Positions 46,653 through 55,218 are shown, counted from the first letter of the stretch. The stretch: DNA of 64,000 nt from UBA1715 sp045600045 (GCA_045600045.1 JAZRXD010000021.1:1-64000), one strand, 5' to 3'. Numbers and translations: made by a program. The notes: generated by a model from the sequence alone, not told the origin.

Positions 46653-47927
46653 ATGGGAAAGAGAAATAATGATTCAGATGCAAGTTCTATTTTATTAGGA
46701 ATTATTGTTCTAGTTGTTTATTTTGCAATAGTTTTAATTCCAATATTTCTTATTATTGGTTGGATTGTAAATTTCACCTCTTATAGAAGAAATTATAAAA
46801 ACAAGTTTGAGAACGGTTTTTGGTTAGACAAGAATCAAAAAAAACTATTTAAATTATTAACCGAACGTGTTGACTATTGTTACGAGCAAATACGTTTAGC
46901 AAACCAAACTGCAGATGCAGAAGGAATAGCTAGAAATAAGGACGGACAAATCTCATCAAAAAGTTACAGAGGCAAAAACTTACGCTCAATTATCGGGAAA
47001 AGCCAATGGCAAATCAACGAAGACGAACCAGAAATAGACGACTTATCCGAACAGCCACGTTCTAATTACAAAAAATATCGTAAGACATACAGTTTGATGC
47101 TTGGATGTGGTTATGCTGTGGTTTTTTATGCGGGATACTTTTTGTATTATTATGTAAACAACAATCTAGAGTCTATTTTTGCAGAAAAAGGAATTCTTGA
47201 AGGATTTATTGCTATTTCATCCAAGATTTCTATTCAATCACTGGCAGTTTTTGTAATAATATATATAATAGGAATCATAAAATTTAGAATAAATTTCGGG
47301 GGAAAGCCACCCTTTGTTTCTATAGAAAATGTTGACACATATAAAGACCCTAACTATGTAGAAAAAGAGTCTTGGGAAATGCCTAAACCCTCTACGTCTG
47401 CGACAAATGTAAAACCACAGCGAGAATTCACAAATCCTATAGAAATACAGTTGTATTTCTGGGACGAATTACGACGACAATTGAAACAAATGGGATACCC
47501 AATAGATACCTCAGAAAATTTATCACAAAAAATAGAACAATATTACGCCAATAATGAAAATAGAGATTGGTATAAATGGTATGGATTTAGCTTTGAAATA
47601 GGGAAAAATCCAGAAGGCAATTCTATAAAATTCTGCGTTCAAATTGACGACGTATACTTTTTTAGTTTTCCTAGATTTCAAAAAAAATATCAAGATGAAA
47701 AAATATCTCAATCTTTACATAATATAGGATTTACCGAATGGGAAGACGAGAATCTTTTTGCTGGACGACATCCTTATCAAGAAATATCAATAGACTTTTG
47801 GAGCTTTAGAGGATTTGAAAAAATAAATTCGGATTCACAAGAAAGCAGAGAATTCATTAGCAAAATTGCAAGTCAAGTTGATTCTTATATAAAAGCTTTC
47901 AAAAAAGAATACAACCAATTACAATAA
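46653..47927 (+). CDS. Multi-pass membrane protein of unknown function
   Basis: 424 residues. Membrane segments: about 12-38 (ILLGIIVLVVYFAIVLIPIF) and two close together around 148-210 (GCGYAVVFYAGYFLYYYV and SLAVFVIIYIIGIIKF). The loop between contains a charged cytoplasmic stretch (QTADAEGIARNKDGQ). The C-terminal third (about 255-424, beginning NPIEIQLYFWDELRRQLKQM) is soluble, aromatic and charged, with the look of a restriction-fold or nucleotide-handling domain but no catalytic motif I can name. It is second in the XRE-controlled cassette, following DUF4236. No family is recognised. Confidence 0.8.
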   Translation: MGKRNNDSDASSILLGIIVLVVYFAIVLIPIFLIIGWIVNFTSYRRNYKNKFENGFWLDKNQKKLFKLLTERVDYCYEQIRLANQTADAEGIARNKDGQISSKSYRGKNLRSIIGKSQWQINEDEPEIDDLSEQPRSNYKKYRKTYSLMLGCGYAVVFYAGYFLYYYVNNNLESIFAEKGILEGFIAISSKISIQSLAVFVIIYIIGIIKFRINFGGKPPFVSIENVDTYKDPNYVEKESWEMPKPSTSATNVKPQREFTNPIEIQLYFWDELRRQLKQMGYPIDTSENLSQKIEQYYANNENRDWYKWYGFSFEIGKNPEGNSIKFCVQIDDVYFFSFPRFQKKYQDEKISQSLHNIGFTEWEDENLFAGRHPYQEISIDFWSFRGFEKINSDSQESREFISKIASQVDSYIKAFKKEYNQLQ

Positions 47928-47995
47928 ATTCAAAAGACACATTGCATTTTTGCTAAAGAACAAGATTATGACACAAATTGTGAAATATTACATTT

Positions 47996-48721
47996 ATGAA
48001 GACAATATTTGAAATCAATAAACAATTAGATGAGCTTTTTAAATATTGGAAATTTAAAAGCAAATATTTAGGAGATACCGAAGCTTTTGTTTCTGATGGC
48101 ATTATGCGTAATACAGAAAATGACTTCCCTTGGCATGAAAAACCCATTAGAATAGCTTTTTTAGTAAAAGATAATCCCGATGGAGAACAGGATACGCGTG
48201 ACTGGCTGCAATTTAAAAAGAACCAAAATTTAAGTTTTACTTTTATTCACAAAATTGCAAATCTCTTTTATGGATTGAGTAAAGCTACGGACGCAAACGA
48301 TGCATCATGGTGGTTTGGAGAAATAGAACAACATCAAGAAGATGTAAAGGATTTCTTTAACACAGAACCATTTGCTTTTATAGAATGCAAGAAACAACCT
48401 GGCAAGCAAAATATTGATGACAAAGTATTACAAAAATATTTAATCACATATCAAAATCTGTTGTATGAAGAATTAGAAATAATTGAACCAAACATATTGG
48501 TTTGTATGGGGCAACCAATATTTGATTTTGTAAAAAAAATATATGATGATGCGATATTAGGTGCAGATAAAAATATCTATTATGTTCCTTCTAATAAAAA
48601 AATCATAATTTATGCGGGACATCCAAGCGGTAGAGACAGTTATGAGAATAACTATGAGGGTGTTATGCATTGGTATAGACAATTCCTGAAATCAGATATG
48701 TATAAAGATTTTAACAAATAA
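47996..48721 (+). CDS. UDG-fold-like protein
   Basis: 241 residues. Three motif regions fit the uracil-DNA glycosylase superfamily fold: an N-terminal strand with RIAFLVKDNPDGEQD, a central PNILVCMGQPIFDFVKK (the conserved G before a helix), and C-terminal IIIYAGHPSGRDS (the HP[S] motif). Between these it is diverged, and I cannot assign it to a UDG family or claim activity. It lies 68 bases after the membrane-protein gene on the same strand and may be part of the same cassette, although CATTTTTGC upstream could be a weak separate promoter. A GNRA hairpin terminator follows. Confidence 0.7.
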   Translation: MKTIFEINKQLDELFKYWKFKSKYLGDTEAFVSDGIMRNTENDFPWHEKPIRIAFLVKDNPDGEQDTRDWLQFKKNQNLSFTFIHKIANLFYGLSKATDANDASWWFGEIEQHQEDVKDFFNTEPFAFIECKKQPGKQNIDDKVLQKYLITYQNLLYEELEIIEPNILVCMGQPIFDFVKKIYDDAILGADKNIYYVPSNKKIIIYAGHPSGRDSYENNYEGVMHWYRQFLKSDMYKDFNK

Positions 48722-48746
48722 ACTTCCTGAAAGTGAACAAGTAGCG

Positions 48747-48770
48747 GCGAATCGAAAGGTTCGCTTTTTT
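48747..48770 (+). terminator. GNRA-loop terminator
   Basis: GCGAATC (48747-48753), loop GAAA, GGTTCGC (48758-48764), followed by TTTTTT. It closes the XRE-controlled cassette before hicAB. Confidence 0.85.
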
Positions 48771-48821
48771 GTTTATCTTTGTGTTTGCCGTAGCACAAGT
48801 ATCATGTTTTTATTTAAAACA

Positions 48822-48852
48822 TTTTGTTGCAACTAAAATTTAGTTACATTTG
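48822..48852 (+). promoter_or_regulatory. hicAB promoter with palindromic operator
   Basis: TTTG (48822-48825), 19-nt spacer, TACATTTG (48845-48852): an exact match to the Bacteroidota promoter. The spacer holds a perfect 16-bp palindrome AACTAAAATTTTAGTT (48830-48845). The -7 box ends 2 bases before the hicA ATG, so the transcript would be leaderless or nearly so. The palindrome is a good site for HicB autorepression. Confidence 0.75.
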
Positions 48853-48854
48853 TC

Positions 48855-49136
48855 ATGGGAACAAAAGAGAAATTGATAAGACGATTTATGTCCAATCCGA
48901 AAGACTTTACTTTCGACGAATTAAAACGATTGTTTGAAATATTTGGATATTCATTAGAAAACAAAGGAGGAACATCTGGTTCGCGAGTAATGTTTACTAA
49001 AGGAGAAAGTACATTTATTATGCACAAACCACATCCCTCAAATATTATCAAACAATACATAATGAAAAACGCAATCAACTTTGTGAGAGACAATAACTTA
49101 GAAGAACAATTTAAATCTGAAAAGGAGGACGAATAA
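48855..49136 (+). CDS. hicA: HicA-family mRNA interferase toxin
   Basis: 93 residues beginning MGTKEKLIRRFMSNPKDFTF, the standard Bacteroidales HicA start. The double-stranded-RNA-binding-like fold ends with GSRVMFTKGE and the active-site region IMHKPHPSNIIKQYI, including the catalytic-type His in HKPHP. It would cleave mRNA when free. The stop overlaps the hicB start by one base (TAATG), coupling the pair. Confidence 0.95.
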   Translation: MGTKEKLIRRFMSNPKDFTFDELKRLFEIFGYSLENKGGTSGSRVMFTKGESTFIMHKPHPSNIIKQYIMKNAINFVRDNNLEEQFKSEKEDE

Positions 49137-49477
49137 TGGGAACACTTACATATAAAGATTATCTTGGGACTGTTGAATACGACAGTCAAGAAGATTGTCT
49201 TGTCGGAAAAGTATTAGGATTGCCAAACAAAGTTGCAATAACATACGAAGGGCAGAGTCTTTCCGAAATACGAAAAGATTTTGAGGGTGCGGTTGACGAT
49301 TATTTAGATTATTGCAACAAAAAAGGAATAACTCCACAAAAATCGTATAGCGGCAGTTTCAACATTAGAATTTCTTCTGACTTGCATTACAAAATAGCAA
49401 TGATTGCTCAACAAAAAGGAGAGACCATCAACGCATTTGTAAAACAATGCTTAGAAAATGCCGTTAAAGTGATTTAA
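49136..49477 (+). CDS. hicB: HicB-family antitoxin
   Basis: 113 residues. The N-terminal partial RNase H-like fold (YLGTVEYDSQEDCLVGKVL) binds HicA; the C-terminus (FNIRISSDLHYKIAMIAQQ then INAFVKQCLENAV) is a ribbon-helix-helix DNA-binding domain. So HicB should both neutralise HicA and repress the operon through the palindrome at 48830-48845. Confidence 0.95.
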   Translation: MGTLTYKDYLGTVEYDSQEDCLVGKVLGLPNKVAITYEGQSLSEIRKDFEGAVDDYLDYCNKKGITPQKSYSGSFNIRISSDLHYKIAMIAQQKGETINAFVKQCLENAVKVI

Positions 49478-49566
49478 TCCATCGGATATTTCACGCCCCA
49501 CTCTTTGCGCAACGCATCCATTTGCTGCATAACCAAATGGTTTTGGCATGAGCCATTTGTGTACAA
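49474..49566 (-). pseudogene. Possible C-terminal gene fragment
   Basis: A 30-codon open stretch on the minus strand ends with QMDALRKEWGVKYPMD and a stop at 49476-49474 that overlaps the hicB end. The sequence is protein-like (mixed charged helix then KYP), but there is no start, and a hairpin at 49577-49608 lies just upstream. It could be the decayed end of a displaced gene. I cannot name the family. Confidence 0.35.
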
Positions 49567-49576
49567 AAAGAAAATA

Positions 49577-49608
49577 AAAAAGTCACACGTGTTTGCGTGT
49601 GACTTTTA
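49577..49608. terminator. Bidirectional hairpin terminator
   Basis: AGTCACACG (49581-49589) and CGTGTGACT (49596-49604) with A- and T-runs on the two sides. It lies 22 bases beyond the stop of the minus-strand membrane protein gene and also ends plus-strand transcription from hicAB. Confidence 0.85.
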
Positions 49609-49630
49609 ACATATTAAGGATTTTGAAGAA

Positions 49631-50425
49631 TTATTCTTTTACTTCTTCCACAGTTTCTTCAACTGCTTCTGTCGTTTCTTGAACTTCTTCTTCAATAGCT
49701 TGAGTTTCTTCAGCTTGTTCTGATTCTACAGCTTGGCTTTCTTCTTTTAATTTTTGGTCTTTCTTATAGCAGCCTTTACAAAGTTCCATTTTTCCTGCTT
49801 CTTCTGCTTGTCCAATTGAACCAACGATTAAAGAATCTTGTGTTGAGCGGTCTAGATATTGACAATCTGCGTGAGTGTGGTATTTAGAACCTGTTGAAAC
49901 CCAATAAACGTCAATGTCGGCGTTGCCATATTGTTCTTGTAATTGTTCCTGGCTTACAGGGTTGAAGTCGTAGCTTGACACACCAGCAATAGCAAATGCT
50001 ACAGCAGCAACAGCTGTTGCTATTTTCTTTGTTTTTGGATCTAAATCCTTTTTAGTTAAAATGTAGATGATAACAGGAATGAATGCCAAACAAGCTACAA
50101 TTACGCCCATATTGTTCCAAATCCAGAATTTTAATTTGTTTTGTTCCGAAGCTGGATCAATGTGATTAGCTTTCTTCCACATCAATGAACCTGCAATTAC
50201 AAATGCCATATCAACAACCAAAGGGATGATGATTGTCGTTAATTGACTGCCGAACCATACAAATTTGCCGGCAATAGCCATGCAACACACAACTTCCATT
50301 GCGATTGCAAGTACCCAACATACAACTGCACCAATGCGCAATCCTGAAGCGTTACCTTCAACTTTCACTTGTCCTGAAGGAGCTTTACGTTCTCCTGCAG
50401 CCTTCACAATTTTTTTTTCTGCCAT
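49631..50425 (-). CDS. Membrane protein with C-terminal Cys/His metal-site-like motif
   Basis: 264 residues with about four membrane segments (two at 30-80, VCWVLAIAMEVVCCMAIAG and IIIPLVVDMAFVIAGSLM; then about 105-122 and 135-147). After them comes a small motif, VYWVSTGSKYHTHADCQYL, and 30 residues on MELCKGC. The pattern YH-x4-C...CxxC is shared by many secreted or membrane proteins and probably binds a metal ion. The tail (last 45 residues) is very acidic (VEETVEEVKE). The gene is monocistronic with a bidirectional terminator. Function unknown. Confidence 0.8.
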   Translation of the reverse strand: MAEKKIVKAAGERKAPSGQVKVEGNASGLRIGAVVCWVLAIAMEVVCCMAIAGKFVWFGSQLTTIIIPLVVDMAFVIAGSLMWKKANHIDPASEQNKLKFWIWNNMGVIVACLAFIPVIIYILTKKDLDPKTKKIATAVAAVAFAIAGVSSYDFNPVSQEQLQEQYGNADIDVYWVSTGSKYHTHADCQYLDRSTQDSLIVGSIGQAEEAGKMELCKGCYKKDQKLKEESQAVESEQAEETQAIEEEVQETTEAVEETVEEVKE

Positions 50426-50638
50426 AGTTTTATCATTTTAAGTTTATATTCCCAAAGATAGAAAAATACCTTTACATTATCAAATCAACTACATAAGTTA
50501 TATTAACAAGTTGTCAGTCCCCAAACTGTCAGTTGTTTTGATTCCAAAGAAAATATTTTGTTGAAAAAAGACAGTAACCAATTTCTGTCATTGACGAAAA
50601 AATTGTAATTTGCGAAAAAACTATAAAACTAAAAAATT

Positions 50639-51025
50639 ATGGGAAAATTAGATTTATCAAGTATTTGGAACACTGTGCTTACAGCAACAAAAAGTTCCGA
50701 CAATGGCTCTTTGTCACAAAATGCGCTTTCCGACATTGCACAGAATGTGATACAAGGTTTTACTAGCACAAGTTCAAAAAGCAAATCTTCAAGCATTAAT
50801 TATGCTAAAATCGCAAAAGAACTTTTATCGTTATATACTAAATATAAATCAAGTTCTGACTCAACAGAAAAACAAGCTGCACTAAATGTGAAATCCATTT
50901 CCGATATTGTAAAAGCAATTGGTGGAGACAAAGCAAGTGCGATTTCTGCGGCTGCTTCAATGCTCGGCGGAGGAAACGCTGGCGGCATTCTTGGTAAACT
51001 TGGCAGTTTATTCGGGAAAAAATAA
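50639..51025 (+). CDS. Small Ser-rich protein of unknown function
   Basis: 128 residues with no signal peptide. The first half is Ser/Thr/Lys-rich (STSSKSKSSSINYAKIAKEL), the second has amphipathic helices and a Gly-rich end (GGGNAGGILGKLGSLFGKK). The C-terminal glycine-rich, hydrophobic stretch could be a membrane-active or assembly segment. A promoter-like GTAATTTGCG is about 34 bases before the ATG, and a good terminator follows, so it is expressed alone. In the preceding 213-bp gap I see only AT-rich DNA and this promoter. Family not recognised. Confidence 0.7.
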   Translation: MGKLDLSSIWNTVLTATKSSDNGSLSQNALSDIAQNVIQGFTSTSSKSKSSSINYAKIAKELLSLYTKYKSSSDSTEKQAALNVKSISDIVKAIGGDKASAISAAASMLGGGNAGGILGKLGSLFGKK

Positions 51026-51045
51026 ATCAAAACTACTTTATAATG

Positions 51046-51080
51046 ACGCCATTCGGAATTTCTGAATGGCGTTTTCTTTT
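51046..51080 (+). terminator. Terminator of small Ser-rich protein gene
   Basis: ACGCCATTC (51046-51054) pairs with GAATGGCGT (51064-51072), followed by a T-rich run. Confidence 0.85.
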
Positions 51081-51176
51081 TACATGCATCCTTTAAGGAT
51101 TGAATTCAAGAATTGCTGCAAACTATCGTGCCATTCACGTTAAATTTCATATACTTGCAATAATTCTTTGAAAACA

Positions 51177-52883
51177 ATGAAATCTCCAGAAATGAAACAA
51201 CCTCGAGCGCTTATGGTGCTGTTCTTCACCGAAATGTGGGAACGGTTCAGCTACTATGGTATGCGCGCGTTGCTGGTGCTATATCTTATTCAGCAATTGT
51301 TCAATTTCGAAGGTTCCAAGACCGTTGCCTACGGCATTTTTGCCGCCTATGGTTCGTTAGTTTACGCTTCGCCGTTTATTGGCGGGTTGATTGCCGATAA
51401 ATTCCTTGGTCATCGCAAAGCCGTTATTTGGGGCGCAATTATGATGGCAATCGGACATTTCTTGATGGCGATAGAGAATGAATGGTTCCTGTATTTAGCA
51501 TTGTCGTTCCTGATTATCGGCAACGGCTTTTTCAAACCAAATATGCCGACAATTTTAAGCGGATTGTACGAAGAAAAGAATGATCCACGCCGCGATGGTG
51601 GTTTCACCATCTACTATATGAGCGTGAATTTAGGTGCGTTTTTCTCCCCAATTTTATGTGGCGTGATTGGCGAAACATACGGATGGCATTATGGTTTCAC
51701 TATTGCCGGTATTGGTATGATTGCAGGACTTTTCATCTTTATAAAGTTCGGACATATTATCGACTATCACGAATCGTACAATAAAGAAACTGGTGAAAAA
51801 GAATACACCTATAAACCGCTCGGAACTGTTCCCGACGAGGAAAATCTTGCACAGAAATTCTGCGGACTTTCGAAAGAACTTTGGATTTATATTTTATGCG
51901 TCGTAAGCACGTTCGGTATAGCATTGCTGGTAAAACACTACGAAATTATGTCGTTCGTGATTTTCCCGCTTTCGCTTGCTATTTTGGCTGTGATTTTTAT
52001 CATTGCAATACGCAGTACAAAAGTTGAACGTGACAGATTGTTTGTCATTCTCATTTTGCTAATGTTTATGACATTGTTCTGGACATTCTTCGAACAAGCA
52101 GGTTCGTCGCTCACATTGTATGCAAGCGAAAACGTGAATAGGAACTTCTTCGGAACAGTTATTCCTGCTTCGTTGTTCCAGTCGGTCAATCCAATGTTTA
52201 TCTTGGTTTTCGCTTCGCCGTTGTCGGTTTTGTGGATGCAATTGGCTAACAGAAAGAAAGAACCTTCAACACCCATAAAATTTTCTATTGGAATATTATT
52301 GCTCAGTATAGGATTTTTATTGTTAGGATTGGCACCACGATTCTTGTCGTTCGAGACAATTTCCGAAGGTGGCACCATAATAAAGATTGCTGCTGTTCCT
52401 GCCATATTTTTGGTGTTGAGTTATATGTTTCAGACATTGGGAGAACTTTGTCTGTCGCCTATCGGACTTTCTATGGTGACACGTTTGGCGCCGGCAAAAA
52501 TTGTCGGAATGGTTATAGGCGCATGGTATTTGTCTTCGTCTTTGGCATTTCAAATTGGTGGCTGGGTGGCAAATTCTACAACCGACGAAAGCTCATACGA
52601 AACAACCACGGCGGAGGAATCACAGGAATTTGGCGACGACTGTGTTTCGTACGAAAAAGTATTGGCAAACGACTATTCACAACAAACATTGCGAAGTGCG
52701 GTAGAAGACAAATATGTGTCGGAAGAAACATTGCAGACAATTTCCGACGAAGAAAAAGTTTCGTTGGTGAATTTGTTCCGCTATACAAATGTCTTCCTAA
52801 ATGTTGGTGTGGTTGCATTGTTCGCAAGTTTGCTTTTATTCGCCCTGTCGCCGATGATACGTAGAATGATGCACGAAGACTGA
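51177..52883 (+). CDS. POT-family proton-dependent oligopeptide transporter
   Basis: 568 residues from ATG 51177 (MKSPEMKQPRALMVLFFTEM); an in-frame TTG three codons earlier is less likely. About 12-14 membrane segments. The PTR2 motif ERFSYYGMRALLVLYL is clear, as is NLGAFFSPILCG of the second signature. A C-terminal loop of about 60 residues rich in Glu/Thr/Ser (TTTAEESQEFGDD) is between the last two segments. It imports di- and tripeptides with protons. The stop overlaps the queH start by one base. Confidence 0.95.
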   Translation: MKSPEMKQPRALMVLFFTEMWERFSYYGMRALLVLYLIQQLFNFEGSKTVAYGIFAAYGSLVYASPFIGGLIADKFLGHRKAVIWGAIMMAIGHFLMAIENEWFLYLALSFLIIGNGFFKPNMPTILSGLYEEKNDPRRDGGFTIYYMSVNLGAFFSPILCGVIGETYGWHYGFTIAGIGMIAGLFIFIKFGHIIDYHESYNKETGEKEYTYKPLGTVPDEENLAQKFCGLSKELWIYILCVVSTFGIALLVKHYEIMSFVIFPLSLAILAVIFIIAIRSTKVERDRLFVILILLMFMTLFWTFFEQAGSSLTLYASENVNRNFFGTVIPASLFQSVNPMFILVFASPLSVLWMQLANRKKEPSTPIKFSIGILLLSIGFLLLGLAPRFLSFETISEGGTIIKIAAVPAIFLVLSYMFQTLGELCLSPIGLSMVTRLAPAKIVGMVIGAWYLSSSLAFQIGGWVANSTTDESSYETTTAEESQEFGDDCVSYEKVLANDYSQQTLRSAVEDKYVSEETLQTISDEEKVSLVNLFRYTNVFLNVGVVALFASLLLFALSPMIRRMMHED

Positions 52884-53443
52884 TGAAAAAAATCCTGCTT
52901 CATATTTGTTGCGCGCCGTGTGGCTCGGCATCGGTAGAACGATTACTTTCGGAAGACTGGAACGTGACTTTGTATTATTATATGCCTAACATTTTCCCAA
53001 AAGAAGAATGGGAGAAAAGAAAATTTTATATTGAAAAACTAGCAAAACACTTTGGAGTTCAATTAATTGTAGGAAACTACAACCACGATTTTTGGCGTGA
53101 ACAAGTTGTTGGTTTGGAAAATGAAAAAGAAGGCGGACTTCGTTGCCACACATGTTTCAAAACATTATTACAAGCAACCAGCGAAAAGGCGAAAGAGCTT
53201 GGTTTTGAACATTTTGCAACAACATTAACAATTAGTCCGCATAAAAATTCTGCGGTAATACAAGCCATTGGCGAACAATTTGAAGGCTACACACACTACG
53301 ACTTTAAGAAAAAAGACGGATACAAACGAAGCATAGAACTCAGCAAAGAATTGGAATTGTACCGTCAGTGCTATTGTGCGTGCGAATTTAGTATGAATAA
53401 CGGTGCGTTTTTGGCAAATAAGCCGTCGAACAACTGCTTGTAA
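52883..53443 (+). CDS. queH: Epoxyqueuosine reductase QueH
   Basis: 186 residues. The Cys patterns HICCAPC (Cys9, 10, 13), GGLRCHTCF and YRQCYCACEF are those of QueH (formerly DUF208), which reduces epoxyqueuosine to queuosine in tRNA with an iron-sulphur centre. It replaces QueG in many anaerobes. It shares a one-base overlap with the peptide transporter gene. Confidence 0.92.
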   Translation: MKKILLHICCAPCGSASVERLLSEDWNVTLYYYMPNIFPKEEWEKRKFYIEKLAKHFGVQLIVGNYNHDFWREQVVGLENEKEGGLRCHTCFKTLLQATSEKAKELGFEHFATTLTISPHKNSAVIQAIGEQFEGYTHYDFKKKDGYKRSIELSKELELYRQCYCACEFSMNNGAFLANKPSNNCL

Positions 53444-53481
53444 CAATAAATTATTGTAATTTAGCCACAAAATCGAAATTT

Positions 53482-54510
53482 ATGATAATTCGAAGTAAAG
53501 CTCCATTACGGTTAGGTTTGGCAGGCGGAGGTAGCGATGTGTCTCCTTACAGCGATATGTACGGTGGCCTTATCCTAAATGCGACAATCAATTTATATGC
53601 CCATTGTACTATAGAAGAAACCGACTCTGATTTAATAGAAATTGTTGCGACAGATTTGAAAATATCGCAATCATATAAAGTTGAACAAATACTTCCGATA
53701 AATGGTGTATTAGATTTACACAAAGGTGTTTATAATAGAATTATAAAAGATTTTGGCGTGAATCCACGTTCATTTCGCATAACTACATATTCTGATGCTC
53801 CGGCAGGAAGTGGTTTGGGCTCGTCTTCCACAATGGTTGTGTGTATTTTGAAAGCTTTTGCGGAATGGTTCAATTTGCCGATGGGTGATTATGAAATTGC
53901 TCGTTTGGCTTATGAAATTGAACGAATTGATATTGGGTTGAGTGGAGGAAAACAAGATCAATATGCGGCAGCTTTTGGAGGTTTCAATTTCATGGAGTTT
54001 TTGAAGGACGACCATGTTATTGTGAATCCTCTCCGTATAAAATCTTGGATTGTAGAAGAATTGCAGGCCTCGTTGTTGTTATTTTATACAGGAGCCTCTC
54101 GCTCTTCGGCAAAAATTATTGACGAGCAACGTAAAAATACTCGCGAAAACAATAAAGCTGCTATTGAGGCAATGCATAAAATCAAACAAAGCGCAGTTGA
54201 TATGAAAACGGCCATTTTGAAAGGTGATTTGCGCAGTTTTGCTTCAATTCTTGGACAAGCCTGGGAAGACAAGAAAAAAATGGCTACGTCAATCACAAAT
54301 CCTATGATTCAAAAAGCGTTTGATGTTGCTTTGGAAGCTGGCGCAATTGCAGGAAAGGTTAGTGGAGCAGGCGGTGGAGGTTTCATTATGTTTGTGGTTG
54401 AGCCGACAAAACGAAAGAATGTTGAGTTCGCACTTAAGGATTTGGAAGGTTCTGTTGTGGAATTCCAATTCAGCGACCATGGAACTCAAAGTTGGAAAAT
54501 CTTCAATTAA
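53482..54510 (+). CDS. hddA: D-glycero-D-manno-heptose 7-phosphate kinase, GHMP type
   Basis: 342 residues. GHMP kinase motifs: APLRLGLAGGGSDVSPYSD at the start (family-specific), PAGSGLGSSST as the ATP loop, and GKVSGAGGGGFIMF near the end. This layout is that of HddA, which phosphorylates heptose 7-phosphate at C1 to the alpha-1,7-bisphosphate for GDP-heptose. The next gene (4 bases on) is the guanylyltransferase of the same route; gmhA and gmhB are not in the window. A weak 15-nt palindrome covers 53443-53457. Confidence 0.9.
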   Translation: MIIRSKAPLRLGLAGGGSDVSPYSDMYGGLILNATINLYAHCTIEETDSDLIEIVATDLKISQSYKVEQILPINGVLDLHKGVYNRIIKDFGVNPRSFRITTYSDAPAGSGLGSSSTMVVCILKAFAEWFNLPMGDYEIARLAYEIERIDIGLSGGKQDQYAAAFGGFNFMEFLKDDHVIVNPLRIKSWIVEELQASLLLFYTGASRSSAKIIDEQRKNTRENNKAAIEAMHKIKQSAVDMKTAILKGDLRSFASILGQAWEDKKKMATSITNPMIQKAFDVALEAGAIAGKVSGAGGGGFIMFVVEPTKRKNVEFALKDLEGSVVEFQFSDHGTQSWKIFN

Positions 54511-54513
54511 ATT

Positions 54514-55218
54514 ATGGATGCCATTATTTTAGCGGGAGGTCTTGGCACACGTTTACGTTCGGTTGTGAGTGAATTGCCGAAGTGTATGGCTCCGGTTTGT
54601 GGTGAACCGTTTTTGTCGTATTTGCTAAAATATTTGTCGAAATATTCGGAAATAGATAATGTTATTCTTTCTGTTGGTTATTTGCGAGAATCGATTTTTT
54701 TGTGGATTGATGAACACAAAATGGAATACCCTTTTTCAATAACCTATGCGGTTGAAGAAACACCGTTAGGAACAGGTGGTGGTATTAAATTGGCAATGAA
54801 GCAAATGAAATCAAACGAAGTTATTATTGTGAATGGCGATACTTTTTTTGATGTTGATATTCATGATTTTTTGAAAATGAGCAGATTATCATCCGCTACT
54901 TTAAATGTTGCTTTAAAATATTTGCACGATTTCGACAGATATGGTTCAGTTGATGTTGATGTCTCGAATACGATAATTGCTTTTAATGAGAAAAAACATT
55001 GCGATGACGGACTAATCAATGGGGGAATTTATTATGCTGATATGCGTAGGTTTCCTTTGGAAATAATTCCCGACTGTGGCTCGTTTGAAAAAGAAGTGCT
55101 TGAAAAAGAAGCTGTAAAAAAACATTTGCAAGGATATATTAGCGATGGCTATTTTATTGATATTGGAATTCCCGAAGATTATGATAAAGCAAATGTTGAA
55201 TTGAAATCAAGAATTTGA
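54514..55218 (+). CDS. hddC: D-glycero-alpha-D-manno-heptose 1-phosphate guanylyltransferase
   Basis: 234 residues of nucleotidyltransferase type: MDAIILAGGLGTRLRSVVSE and the following LPKCMAPVCGEPFL are the nucleotide-binding signature. The short length and the hddA partner 4 bases upstream point to HddC, which makes GDP-heptose for surface glycans. The alternative is another sugar-1-phosphate nucleotidyltransferase, but the pairing is strong evidence. Confidence 0.88.
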   Translation: MDAIILAGGLGTRLRSVVSELPKCMAPVCGEPFLSYLLKYLSKYSEIDNVILSVGYLRESIFLWIDEHKMEYPFSITYAVEETPLGTGGGIKLAMKQMKSNEVIIVNGDTFFDVDIHDFLKMSRLSSATLNVALKYLHDFDRYGSVDVDVSNTIIAFNEKKHCDDGLINGGIYYADMRRFPLEIIPDCGSFEKEVLEKEAVKKHLQGYISDGYFIDIGIPEDYDKANVELKSRI

